Assembly (NCBI RefSeq): GCF_000311725.1
Contig: NZ_HE978515.1
Span: forward strand, 183,831-247,830
Direction of reading: 5' to 3'
Source of the DNA: Robertmurraya massiliosenegalensis JC6
Lineage (GTDB): Bacteria; Bacillota; Bacilli; Bacillales; Cytobacillaceae
DNA length: 64,000 bases
Shown here: piece after piece, positions 16,671 to 24,898 of the stretch
Numbering within the stretch: the first letter of the stretch is position 1
How the letters are laid out: every line of letters starts with the position of its first letter
Position numbers and translations under genes: made by a program
Notes under the pieces: generated by a model
Database searches by the model: none
What the model saw: only the letters and a program-made list of their open reading frames with translations
Told to the model about the DNA's origin: nothing

Positions 16671-17446
16671 TTCTCTCTTTTTGTAAGAAATGGCCGACCA
16701 TAATGCCAGTGGACATCCACCTCTATATTGAAAAATGCAGATAAAGTCTTCTCAGAAATCATTTCAACTGTTTCTCCTGATGAGAACACTTCCCCATCTT
16801 TCAAAAGCAATGTTTTCCTAAAGACAGGTAATATTTCTTCGACATGGTGGGTGACGTAAAGTAAAGTTGGCCCCGACGGTTGTGATGCAATTTGATCAAC
16901 CATCTCCAATAAATGCTCTCTTGCCATAAAGTCAAGCCCGTTAGTAGGTTCATCTAAAATAAGTAGCTCAGGCTCATTCATGAGAGCACGTGCAATTAAA
17001 ATGCGTTGTCTCTCCCCTTGCGATAGGGTTGCATATTGTCTGTTTGCATATTTAATACTGCCGAGAGTTTCTAATAGACTAATAGCCTTTTCCCTCATAT
17101 CATCATTAGGCGTTTCATACAATCCTATTGACGTAAATGCACCGCTTAACACGATTTCATAGGCATTATCAGTCTTGTAGAAACGTTCTTGAAGGGACGA
17201 AGAAACAAGTCCGATTTTTCTGCGGATATATTCTCGAATATCTACCTTGCCAAACTCTTTACCGAATACAATCGCTTGCCCCTGTGTTGGAAAATGATAA
17301 CCATTTAAAAGATTTAGGATAGCTGTTTTCCCTGCGCCATTGAGACCAAAAAGAACCCAATGCTCACCTTTTACAACATCCCAATTCAAACTAGTCAAGA
17401 TCGGTGTCCCATTGCGAATCAGAGAAACATTTTTTAACGATATCAC
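16652..17446 (-). CDS. ABC transporter ATP-binding protein (YlmA-like)
   Basis: A single nucleotide-binding domain of 264 aa. Walker A is GLNGAGKT (about residues 34-41), the signature LSQGERQR, Walker B LLILDEPTNGLD, and the switch His follows in YVTHH. GTG 17446 has GGGAGGG upstream. It resembles B. subtilis YlmA, an ATPase gene without a neighbouring permease; here too no membrane partner is adjacent. The partner and substrate are therefore unknown. Confidence 0.85.
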   Translation of the reverse strand: MISLKNVSLIRNGTPILTSLNWDVVKGEHWVLFGLNGAGKTAILNLLNGYHFPTQGQAIVFGKEFGKVDIREYIRRKIGLVSSSLQERFYKTDNAYEIVLSGAFTSIGLYETPNDDMREKAISLLETLGSIKYANRQYATLSQGERQRILIARALMNEPELLILDEPTNGLDFMAREHLLEMVDQIASQPSGPTLLYVTHHVEEILPVFRKTLLLKDGEVFSSGETVEMISEKTLSAFFNIEVDVHWHYGRPFLTKREKAIPRS

Positions 17447-17550
17447 GTAAAGCCCTCCCTTTTTTCTAAAGTGACAATTTTTTAGAATGATGTTTATCGT
17501 CTATCCATTAATAATATACTGAAAGATGCAAATTTTCCATTAACGACACA

Positions 17551-17580
17551 AAAAAACAAGGGGACTCGTCCCCTTGTTTT
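17551..17580 (-). terminator. Terminator of the YogA-like gene
   Basis: AAAACAAGGGGAC and GTCCCCTTGTTTT form a tight hairpin with a two-base loop, followed on the minus strand by T6. It lies downstream of the oxidoreductase ending at 17628. Confidence 0.88.
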
Positions 17581-17627
17581 ATTATTTGCTTATCCGAAAA
17601 AGGCAATTGGTTTACGAACCGTGCTTT

Positions 17628-18620
17628 TTATTCAATCGAAAATCCTATTTTTCCAAGTTGCTCTGCTTTTTCCATTCTAGCAAACGCCTCTCTAAATTCA
17701 CTAAGCTTATAGATTTTATCAATAACAGGCTTTATTTGGTGTTTCTCCATAAATTCCAGCATTTCTTTATATTCTTCTCCACTTCCCATCGTGGAGCCAT
17801 ACATATTAAATTGGCCATAGAAAAACTTGCGTAAGTCAAATTGCACGACATCTCCTGCCGAAGCCCCAAATGTCACAATCGTCCCACCCGGGCGTAATTG
17901 ATCTAAAGATTTGTTAAATGTCGCAGCCCCGACAGATTCGATAATTAAGTCCATTTTTTCACCAGCAAAGGCAGTACTCCAATCGTCAACGCTATTAAAT
18001 GCTCTTGAAGCTCCTATTTCGAGTGCCCAATCACATTTTGCTTTTGAGCGAGAACTTACGTAAACAGTTGCTCCAGCTGCTTTTGCAAACTGTAATAAAA
18101 ATGTCGCAACACCACTACCGATTCCAGGAATGAACACCTTCATTCCCTCTTGAACCTTCCCTCTAGTAAATAGTGCACGATAAGCAGTCAACGCAGCTAA
18201 CGATAAAACACTCGCTTCTTCCCATGATAAATAATCTGGTTTATGTACTGCATTTTCAGCTGGGATGACAATTTTTTCGGCAAACGTACCATGGAAAGGA
18301 AGTCCTACTATTTCAAAACCTGGTGGTGGAGCATCGCTGTTTTCTTTCCATCCTAATCCAGGATTGATTATTACTTCATCTCCAACTTGTACGTTCGTAA
18401 CTCCTTCTCCCACTGCCTCAATAATACCTGCACCGTCAGAACCGATAATGAGTGGTGGTTCTGATTCTTTATGACGGGTTAATGTAAATAAATCACGATG
18501 ATTTAACCCAGCCCCAAGTAATTTCACCCTTACTTCTTCTGATTTAGGCGTTTCTTCTTCTATTTCACGATAAGAAAGTCCGTTGATTCCTACTTTATCT
18601 ACATGTACCAATGCTTTCAT
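17628..18620 (-). CDS. MDR-family quinone/alcohol oxidoreductase (YogA-like)
   Basis: A medium-chain dehydrogenase/reductase of 330 aa. The GroES-like half includes LLGAGLNHRDL and GSDGAGIIEAVGEGV. The NAD(P)-binding half has the loop FIPGIGSGVATFLLQFAKAAGATV. The catalytic-zinc Cys and the four-Cys structural lobe are missing, so a zinc-independent quinone-reductase type is likely. The length and motifs recall B. subtilis YogA. GGGGTGA precedes the ATG. It is a monocistronic gene with its own terminator. Confidence 0.82.
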   Translation of the reverse strand: MKALVHVDKVGINGLSYREIEEETPKSEEVRVKLLGAGLNHRDLFTLTRHKESEPPLIIGSDGAGIIEAVGEGVTNVQVGDEVIINPGLGWKENSDAPPPGFEIVGLPFHGTFAEKIVIPAENAVHKPDYLSWEEASVLSLAALTAYRALFTRGKVQEGMKVFIPGIGSGVATFLLQFAKAAGATVYVSSRSKAKCDWALEIGASRAFNSVDDWSTAFAGEKMDLIIESVGAATFNKSLDQLRPGGTIVTFGASAGDVVQFDLRKFFYGQFNMYGSTMGSGEEYKEMLEFMEKHQIKPVIDKIYKLSEFREAFARMEKAEQLGKIGFSIE

Positions 18621-19080
18621 TTATGTCACCCCTTAAAAATTTAGTTTCTCCTTATATGATACTCTGTATAGCTTCAGAAAAAAAATGTTACGCACTTTCA
18701 CGATGTGTATTTTTTGTAATCGCTGTTTTCGTAATGATTGTGGCCTTTTCGTAAATGTCCAAATTTATTTCTCCGAATAAGACAATGCAGTTGACAATAA
18801 TAGCCACGTTCTGACATTCACTTCCTGAAAATCTGATAAAACCCACAGAATATGACACAGAAAGTGCGGGAAATGTCAAGTCTTGCGCTTTCCCGAGAAA
18901 TAAAACAAAACCAAATCCTCTAAAAATAAAGAATAATAGCCTTATTGTCTAGTTTCCCACTAGAAATTATGAATATTTTGCAGATTCTTTTCTTCTTTTG
19001 ATAGGTTTTGTCACATAGCAGGAAAAGGAGCCCCTCATAGCAGAATATTAATGACAAACAAGATGGAAAGGATTGAAATT
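18621..19080. other. Intergenic region, nothing firmly identified
   Basis: About 460 bases between the YogA-like gene and the MerR-like gene. A minus-strand frame at 18688-18879 has no SD and unlike composition and is not called. TTGACATTTCCC and TGTGTCA (about 18855-18880) form a weak inverted repeat. No RNA element recognised. Confidence 0.5.
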
Positions 19081-19998
19081 ATGCAAACAAATAAAATGGT
19101 AAGAGCGTATTCAATCAAAGAAGTGTCAAAGAAAATAAATATCCCTACTGGGACGATTAGACAATGGGAGAAAGATCTTAATGGGCTTTTAGTTATTCCT
19201 CGTACAAAGCAAGGAGCAAGATTCTTCACTGAAAATGAAATTAATCTTTTGAAAAAGATCAAAGAAATGCGTGAACAAAACGTCAGTAAGGATATGATCC
19301 GCTCACTCTTACAAAAACATTTTGCCAGTAGTTCGGAGACCCCTTCCGAAACAGTCGAAACCGGTCTATCTGTTCCAGACGTTGACAGTACCGAAGAGGA
19401 ATTACAACCACAATTAAGTGAAGCAGATGTATATTCCATCATGGATATGTACAAGCAAGATATTGTGAATGAAATCAAGCAAGAATTAACTTACAATCAA
19501 CAACAAATCACTGAAAATCTAAAATCTGAAATCGCTTCTTCTTCTCTCCATTCCATTAAAGAAATTTCAAAGTCTATTCAAAGGGCAAATGACAAACGAA
19601 AGGGAGAGCTTCAGGAACTTTCAAGTGTCATCCATCACGTTTCGGAACAATCTTCCGAATCATTCGAAACCCTATCTGAGCACGTTTCATTATCATCACA
19701 AGATACCTTTGAAAAGATTGCTAAAAAGATGCAAGATGCCTCAAACATCACTTCAAGAGAACAAAACACTAATTGGAATAAGGTATCAAAAACGGTATCC
19801 GAATCAAAAAGAGATTTAAAACGAATGGTCGGTACACTTGAAGCCAAGCAGGAAACGATTCTAAATAAGGTCAGTGAATTACAACAATCAACCGAAGAAA
19901 TCCGCGATCGTGAAGAAGCTTTTCAAGGAATGCTCTCAAGTTATCGAGAAGTCGCTGCAGCAAAAACAAAGAGAAAAAACTGGTGGAAATGGTGGTAA
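19081..19998 (+). CDS. MerR-like DNA-binding protein with long coiled coil
   Basis: The N-terminal 70 residues form a MerR-type winged helix (YSIKEVSKKINIPTGTIRQW, followed by TKQGARFFTENEINLLKKIKEM). The rest (about 100-295) is a long acidic, Gln/Ser-rich coiled coil, and the end is strikingly aromatic and basic (AAAKTKRKNWWKWW). This is the plan of DUF3967/RacA-like proteins of bacilli that bind DNA at one end and membrane or another partner at the other. No effector-binding domain is seen. ATG 19081 follows AAAGGA; 19051 is an in-frame alternative without SD. Membrane contact through the Trp-rich tail is inference. Confidence 0.7.
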   Translation: MQTNKMVRAYSIKEVSKKINIPTGTIRQWEKDLNGLLVIPRTKQGARFFTENEINLLKKIKEMREQNVSKDMIRSLLQKHFASSSETPSETVETGLSVPDVDSTEEELQPQLSEADVYSIMDMYKQDIVNEIKQELTYNQQQITENLKSEIASSSLHSIKEISKSIQRANDKRKGELQELSSVIHHVSEQSSESFETLSEHVSLSSQDTFEKIAKKMQDASNITSREQNTNWNKVSKTVSESKRDLKRMVGTLEAKQETILNKVSELQQSTEEIRDREEAFQGMLSSYREVAAAKTKRKNWWKWW

Positions 19999-20017
19999 AT
20001 AAAACTTAAACTCTGAA

Positions 20018-20056
20018 GAAAACAAGCCGAGATAAGTCAGCTTGTTTTCTATTTTC
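20018..20056 (+). terminator. Terminator after the MerR-like gene
   Basis: GAAAACAAGC and GCTTGTTTTC pair with a 12-base loop and are followed by TATTTTCT. Confidence 0.82.
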
Positions 20057-20067
20057 TATAGATCTAG

Positions 20068-21231
20068 TTAATCGCTTTCCTCTTTAGTACGATAAGTGTA
20101 CCCAAGCTCTTCGAAGATTTCCTTATTATGTTCTCCCAGTGCAGGTGCTGGCCTAAGCGAGTTTGCTTTTGAGCGTGAAAGTTTAATCGGATTTGCGATA
20201 TGATGAATTGTTCCCGAATCTGAATGATAGACTTCTTCAATCATCTGCCGGTGCTTCACCTGAGGATGGTTAACCATCTCTTCCAAAGTTAAAATTGGTG
20301 TGACACATGCATCCACATTGGCAAATTGCTTTTCCCATTCAGATAAGGTCTTCATCTTGATAACAACTTGAATTTCCTCGATCATTCTAATTTGTACCTC
20401 ATCTCCTGCCTCATGATATGGAATCAGTACTTCCTTCTCAATGACAGTGCAAAATCGTTCCCAAAATTTATGTTCTAGCGCTCCGACAGCTAAATAACGT
20501 CCATCTTTTGTTTCATAGATTTGGTAGCATGCCTTGCCACCACTTAAAGGAGACTCCCCCCTTTTCGGCAAGTAATTTGTAGTTAAATATTGCGGAAGCG
20601 TTGCTTGCATCCAAGAAATGACGCCATCAAGCATCGAAATATCCACAAATTGACCCTCCCTTGTTTTCCTCGCACCTAAAAGAGCGATCAGGATACCAAT
20701 AGTTGCCATGAGGGAGCCTCCACCAATATCGCCTATTTGCACGGGAGAAATAATTGGTTTTCTTTCTCGTTCCCCTTGTAAATCTAATAATCCTGAATAG
20801 CTTAAGAAATTAATATCGTGTGCTGGAACATCTTTATACGGGCCAGACTGACCGAAGCTTGTGATGGCACAATATATTAGTTTTGGATTTATAACCTTTA
20901 AATCCTCATAGCTTAAACCGAGTCGAGCCATTACACCAGGGCGGAATGATTCTAGTAAAATATCTGCCGTACGCACTAAATCTAGGAAAATCGTTTTATC
21001 TTCTTCCTTTTTGAGATCAAGAGTAATACTTCGCTTGTTTCGATTAAGAGAGTGAAACATCGTACTCGAATTTTTCACTTTTGGTTCGTACCAACGTGCA
21101 TAATCTCCTGAATTCGGCTCCTCTACCTTAATTACATCTGCTCCAAAATCACCAAGCAGCAATGAAGCATACGGACCTGGTAATAATCTTGTTAAATCTA
21201 ACACACGTACCCCTGTTAATGGCATAGACAA
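20068..21231 (-). CDS. CaiB/BaiF (class III) CoA-transferase
   Basis: Moves CoA between carboxylic acids. It begins MPLTGVRVLDLTRLLPGPYA and contains GDFGADVIKVEEPNSGDYAR, SLNRNKRSITLDLK and ADILLESFRPGVMARLG, all canonical class III motifs, with the presumed catalytic Asp in HDINFLSYSGLL. The length of 387 aa is normal. TTG 21231 has AAGGAG 8 bases upstream; ATG 21225 is the alternative. It is divergent from a TetR gene that probably controls it. The substrate is unknown; fatty-acid or branched acyl-CoA catabolism is plausible. Confidence 0.86.
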   Translation of the reverse strand: MSMPLTGVRVLDLTRLLPGPYASLLLGDFGADVIKVEEPNSGDYARWYEPKVKNSSTMFHSLNRNKRSITLDLKKEEDKTIFLDLVRTADILLESFRPGVMARLGLSYEDLKVINPKLIYCAITSFGQSGPYKDVPAHDINFLSYSGLLDLQGERERKPIISPVQIGDIGGGSLMATIGILIALLGARKTREGQFVDISMLDGVISWMQATLPQYLTTNYLPKRGESPLSGGKACYQIYETKDGRYLAVGALEHKFWERFCTVIEKEVLIPYHEAGDEVQIRMIEEIQVVIKMKTLSEWEKQFANVDACVTPILTLEEMVNHPQVKHRQMIEEVYHSDSGTIHHIANPIKLSRSKANSLRPAPALGEHNKEIFEELGYTYRTKEESD

Positions 21232-21436
21232 ACATAACCACTCCTTATTTTTTATTTGATAAAAACTCAAACGTTCATCCTATCAGTCATTTTTTAAACT
21301 ATTAGTTAAATTTATGTCAAACTTTCATAAAATGATGCCATTTCAGATAATTTTCTATATTTTGCTTTAATAAACGATTTTAATATGGTTTTATATATAG
21401 TAAAGGATAAATCAATAAGAAGATTGGAGAGTTAAG

Positions 21437-22030
21437 ATGTCCTCTTTTAAAGAACGAAAAATTGCCAAGAAAAAAGAAGAGATCCTCCGCTCTGCCGCTG
21501 CCGTATTTGCTGAAAAGGGCTATCACGGAACAACCATGGAGGAAGTAGCAGCAAAGCTTTTGATGACAAAAGGATCGATGTACTATTATTTTAAAAATAA
21601 AGATGATCTCCTCTTTCATTGTCACCAAATGATTATGAATAAGAGTATTAAAAATATGGTGGACATTACGAACAGTCCTATATCTGCGAGGGAAAAGCTT
21701 GAGAGAGCTGTCAAAGCCCATATTATGCTAGCAACAAATGAAAAATCTATTTTTATGGTTATGGATAAACCAAATCAACATTTCACCGATGAATATTTGC
21801 TTGAAATATTGAACTCTAGAAATGAATATGCTTCTTATTTCGATGACATTTTAAATGAAGGAATTGAAAAGAAAGTATTTCAAAGCATTGAAGTCAAAAT
21901 GGTCAGAATGATTATATTAGGAGCTTTAAACTGGATTCAAGAATGGTACAATCCTGAGGGAGAGAAAACAGGTGAGGAATTAGCTGAATCCTTCGCACAC
22001 TATTTATTAAAAATGGTGGTAGCAGATTAA
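21437..22030 (+). CDS. TetR family regulator
   Basis: The N-terminal helix-turn-helix (ILRSAAAVFAEKGYHGTT, EVAAKLLMTKGSMYYYFKNKDDL) is a textbook TetR domain. The remaining 140 residues form a ligand-binding region. GGAGA lies 6 bases before the ATG. It is divergent from the CoA-transferase (205 bases apart). The DNA-binding domain is closest in feel to the FadR/AcrR-like regulators of acyl-CoA metabolism, which fits the neighbour, but the ligand is not known. Confidence 0.88.
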   Translation: MSSFKERKIAKKKEEILRSAAAVFAEKGYHGTTMEEVAAKLLMTKGSMYYYFKNKDDLLFHCHQMIMNKSIKNMVDITNSPISAREKLERAVKAHIMLATNEKSIFMVMDKPNQHFTDEYLLEILNSRNEYASYFDDILNEGIEKKVFQSIEVKMVRMIILGALNWIQEWYNPEGEKTGEELAESFAHYLLKMVVAD

Positions 22031-22047
22031 GAGCATCCCACGATTAA

Positions 22048-22076
22048 GCCCGTCGTTTTTCATGACGGGCATTTTA
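22048..22076 (+). terminator. Terminator after the tetR-like gene
   Basis: GCCCGTC and GACGGGC pair around GTTTTTCAT and are followed by ATTTTA. Confidence 0.8.
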
Positions 22077-22094
22077 CTCCGAGCCTATACAATC

Positions 22095-22529
22095 TTATTC
22101 TTTTCTTTGTCCTTTGAACTTCACATCTAATCGTGAGAGAATTTCATCCACGGAGGCATTAAACTGGAAAAAATAGTGGCTATTATCATCCCCAAATACC
22201 ATTAGATGGGGGTTTTCATATTCTGGAAAGATCAAAATGACTTCATTAATCAAGTCATCTAGCCACTCGTTTTTTACTTTAACTGGTTTTTCTAACGGTA
22301 TTTTAATCATATGCCCTTTTGGTGGGATAGGTTCAAATCCACGGTATAAATCTGTTATTCCAGCGAGGATTGTAGCAACTTCTTGCTCGATGACTTCATT
22401 GCTAGGAAGCTCTTTTATGACCTTCCCTTTATCAATATAAAAAATTTCAATTTGTAATGGTTCTGCTTGTACTTGAAAACTAAAAATACTAACAATAAAG
22501 ATAGTCAGTACGATTCCTTTTCTAACCAT
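22095..22529 (-). CDS. Small secreted protein, function unknown (144 aa)
   Basis: A signal peptide (VRKGIVLTIFIVSIFSFQVQA) is followed by about 120 soluble residues with PIPPKGHMIKIPLEKPVKVK and an acidic ILIFPEYENPH stretch. GAGGTGA lies 5 bases before the ATG. No Cys is present, so it is not a lipoprotein. I recognise no domain. It is followed by nothing on the same strand and is convergent with the tetR-like gene. Confidence 0.65.
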   Translation of the reverse strand: MVRKGIVLTIFIVSIFSFQVQAEPLQIEIFYIDKGKVIKELPSNEVIEQEVATILAGITDLYRGFEPIPPKGHMIKIPLEKPVKVKNEWLDDLINEVILIFPEYENPHLMVFGDDNSHYFFQFNASVDEILSRLDVKFKGQRKE

Positions 22530-22582
22530 GTGTTCACCTCACGGCTAGTGTTCCCATAAAATAACAATCAATACCCAAAATA

Positions 22583-22607
22583 AGACAGCCTGTATAACAG
22601 ACTGTCT
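22583..22607 (-). terminator. Terminator of the IDEAL-domain gene
   Basis: AGACAG and CTGTCT plus inner pairs form a hairpin; the minus strand continues TTATTTTGGG. It lies just past the stop at 22614. Confidence 0.7.
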
Positions 22608-22613
22608 AAAGGT

Positions 22614-22808
22614 TTAAGAAATTTTGTTTAATTCTGAAGATAACCGAAGGAATTCCTTTTTATTTCGTTCTTTTAAGGATTTGTCGATTTCCTTCTTTAA
22701 CTTTTCTTTTTTGTAGGAAATCAAAGATTCGTTTAACACCTGCTCTGCTAACATTGACAGCTGCTCTTCAATTGACGGTTCGGGTAACTTAAGCAAATCC
22801 TTATTCAT
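22614..22808 (-). CDS. IDEAL-domain small protein (64 aa)
   Basis: The C-terminal half reads KEKLKKEIDKSLKERNKKEF, the short IDEAL motif of Firmicutes proteins (LxxxIDxALxxxDxxxF), preceded by an acidic amphipathic stretch. ATG 22808 has AAGGAG 9 bases upstream; TTG 22817 overlaps the SD. IDEAL-domain proteins are small, lack enzymatic motifs and are thought to mediate protein-protein contacts. It has its own terminator. Confidence 0.75.
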   Translation of the reverse strand: MNKDLLKLPEPSIEEQLSMLAEQVLNESLISYKKEKLKKEIDKSLKERNKKEFLRLSSELNKIS

Positions 22809-22971
22809 GGAAATCAACTCCTTAACTTTTATTTAGTATAACATTAATTATCTAATAATTCAATATTTTCTCTATTATATTAGAATATTTTTTCACTCCA
22901 ATTATTGGAGATGAACATTCTATCTCCTCTTTCTTAAGATAAATTATTTATCACTTTAAACGAATAATGTA

Positions 22972-23000
22972 TTGCATTTCTGTTTAATATGTAGTATTCT
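22972..23000 (+). promoter_or_regulatory. Candidate sigma-A promoter of leuA
   Basis: TTGCAT (22972-22977), a 17-base spacer and TATTCT (22995-23000) lie about 40 bases upstream of the T-box leader. Confidence 0.6.
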
Positions 23001-23002
23001 AT

Positions 23003-23023
23003 TTTAAAATTTCGAATTTTAAA
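23003..23023. promoter_or_regulatory. Perfect 9-3-9 palindrome at the leuA transcription start (possible CodY site)
   Basis: TTTAAAATT-TCG-AATTTTAAA begins 3 bases after the -10 box. CodY sites are AT-rich palindromes of the type AATTTTCWGAAAATT and often control leucine genes; this site is similar in character but not a close consensus match. Confidence 0.45.
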
Positions 23024-23039
23024 TATTGTTAAAAAGTTG

Positions 23040-23280
23040 ATGATAAGGAGCAAGGGAAGTTTTTCTTCTTAAGAGAGCCTGTGGTTGGTGAAAACAGGTG
23101 GAGAATCTTTTCTATCTCGCCTTTGAGACTTTCTTCTGAAAAAGAGTAAGAAGAAACGATTCACAATCGTTAATTTGTGAAGTTAAACCTTAACTTACGA
23201 AGGCTGTTTTCCGCGAGGAGCAGCAAATGAGGGTGGTACCACGAGTTTTCTCGTCCCTCTGGTCGTTGTTAAGGTTTTTT
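23040..23280 (+). promoter_or_regulatory. T-box leader, probably tRNA-Leu responsive
   Basis: The leader has AGAGAG and GGTTGGTG in the stem I head. The antiterminator T-box AATGAGGGTGGTACCACG is at 23226-23243. A terminator stem follows in which AAACCTTAAC (23185-23194) pairs with GTTAAGGTTT (23268-23277) before T6. The codon in the expected specifier position before CCTTTGAG-like sequence is CTC (23116-23118), Leu. Uncharged tRNA-Leu should allow read-through into leuA. Confidence 0.92.
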
Positions 23281-23321
23281 TATTTCGGAGACATTTACAT
23301 ATTAATTAGGAGGTTTTAGTG

Positions 23322-24860
23322 ATGAGTAACAGAGTCTATTTTTTTGATACAACTTTAAGAGATGGGGAACAAACTCCAGGTGTTAACTTAAATCAAGAAG
23401 AAAAAGTTGAAATAGCACTACGTCTAGAACAGCTTGGGATTGATGTCATAGAAGCTGGTTTTGCAGCTGCGTCACCAGGTGATGCAGCTGCAGTCAGAGC
23501 CGTCGCCCAAGCAGTCACGAAGCCTTTAGTTGTCAGCTTAGCTCGTGCCAATAAAGCGGATATTGATGCTGTCATTGAAGCCCTTAGTGGAATTAAAAAT
23601 GTAGGAATCCATGTTTTTATTGCGACCTCTCCTATTCATCGAGAGAAGAAATTATTTATGTCAAAGGAGGAAGTGATAGCAAAAGCAGTTGACTGCGTCT
23701 CCTATGCAGCTCAGCACTTTCAACATGTTGAATTTTCTTGTGAAGATGCAACGAGAACAGAGCTAGAGTTTTTATGCGAAATCGCAGAGGAGGTTATTGA
23801 AGCTGGTGCAACCGTATTGAATTTCCCAGACACAGTTGGCTATGCGACCCCAGAAGAATATGCAGACCTGTTTCAATACATCCTCAAGCATACAAAAGGC
23901 GTTGAAAAGGTTAGACTAAGTTGCCATTGCCATGATGATTTAGGTCTAGCTGCAAGTAATAGCATAGCAGCAATAAAGGCCGGAGCACTTCAGGTCGAAG
24001 GCTGTGTAAACGGAATTGGTGAACGTGCTGGAAATGTAGCACTCGAGGAGGTCGCTGCTTTACTTGAAACACGGAAGGACTATTATCAAAAAGAAACAGG
24101 TATTGTTCTTAAAGAAGTTGCTAAAACAAGTAAATTGATTAGTAGGTTGACCGGAATAAGCGTCCCTCCCAACAAGGCAGTCATAGGAAAAAATGCATTT
24201 GCTCATTCTTCTGGCATTCATCAGGATGGGGTCATTAAAGACAAAACCACTTATGAAATTCTTAAGCCTGAAAGTGTTGGTTTTATGGAAACGAAACTCG
24301 TTCTTGGAAAGTTATCTGGACGAAATGCACTAAATAAACGATATGAAGAACTTGGATACACGATAAGTCCAGAGCAATTGAAGGAAGTCTTTAGTAAATA
24401 TAAGGAGCTTGCCGATAGAAAGAAAGAAATATTTGATGAGGACATCATCGCATTATTGGAAACAAATTCAAGCGTTAATAACCAAACATACACCTTTAAA
24501 GATCTTAGCCTTCAAGTGTTAGCAAACAAAGACTATCGCGCCTTTGTTCATATTGTAAAAGAGGATGGAACGATCATTGAAGGAATCGGTGAAGGAAATG
24601 GACCTGTTGATGCGATCTATAAGGGAATTGACCAAGGTCTTCACATCCAAGCAGAGTTAATTGATTATAAAATTAAGTCGATCTCTAAAGGAAAGGACTC
24701 AATCGGTGAAGTCTTTGTTAAAATCAAGCATGGAGATTCATTATATCAGGGTAGAGCCATTCACGTTGACATCATCTTTGCGAGTGCTAGTGCTTATATT
24801 GAAGCAATAAACCGTTTTGTTAGTCTTCATCCCGATTATGTTGTGGCAGAAATGAAATAA
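23322..24860 (+). CDS. leuA: 2-isopropylmalate synthase
   Basis: Condenses acetyl-CoA and 2-oxoisovalerate in the first step of leucine synthesis. The N-terminal TIM barrel shows FFDTTLRDGEQTPGVNL, the metal-site HCHDDLGLAASNS and CVNGIGERAGN, plus AHSSGIHQDGV. The C-terminal 110 residues form the leucine-binding LeuA dimer domain. ATG 23322 follows TAGGAGG; GTG 23319 is possible. At 512 aa it is full length. The other leucine genes (leuB, C, D) are not adjacent, so this copy stands alone with its own T-box. The C-terminal domain argues for LeuA over homocitrate or citramalate synthase. Confidence 0.93.
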   Translation: MSNRVYFFDTTLRDGEQTPGVNLNQEEKVEIALRLEQLGIDVIEAGFAAASPGDAAAVRAVAQAVTKPLVVSLARANKADIDAVIEALSGIKNVGIHVFIATSPIHREKKLFMSKEEVIAKAVDCVSYAAQHFQHVEFSCEDATRTELEFLCEIAEEVIEAGATVLNFPDTVGYATPEEYADLFQYILKHTKGVEKVRLSCHCHDDLGLAASNSIAAIKAGALQVEGCVNGIGERAGNVALEEVAALLETRKDYYQKETGIVLKEVAKTSKLISRLTGISVPPNKAVIGKNAFAHSSGIHQDGVIKDKTTYEILKPESVGFMETKLVLGKLSGRNALNKRYEELGYTISPEQLKEVFSKYKELADRKKEIFDEDIIALLETNSSVNNQTYTFKDLSLQVLANKDYRAFVHIVKEDGTIIEGIGEGNGPVDAIYKGIDQGLHIQAELIDYKIKSISKGKDSIGEVFVKIKHGDSLYQGRAIHVDIIFASASAYIEAINRFVSLHPDYVVAEMK

Positions 24861-24867
24861 TTCAATG

Positions 24868-24898
24868 AGGCCCAGATCCATTTAAGGATTTGGGCTTT
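24868..24898 (+). terminator. Terminator of leuA
   Basis: GCCCAGATCC and GGATTTGGGC pair around ATTTAA, followed by TTTGATT. It overlaps the 3' end of the convergent synthetase gene. Confidence 0.78.

Noticed and set aside
18688-18879. Minus-strand 63-codon frame in the YogA-MerR intergenic region
   Set aside because: No SD before any start, no recognisable protein pattern, and it lies in what should be promoter sequence.
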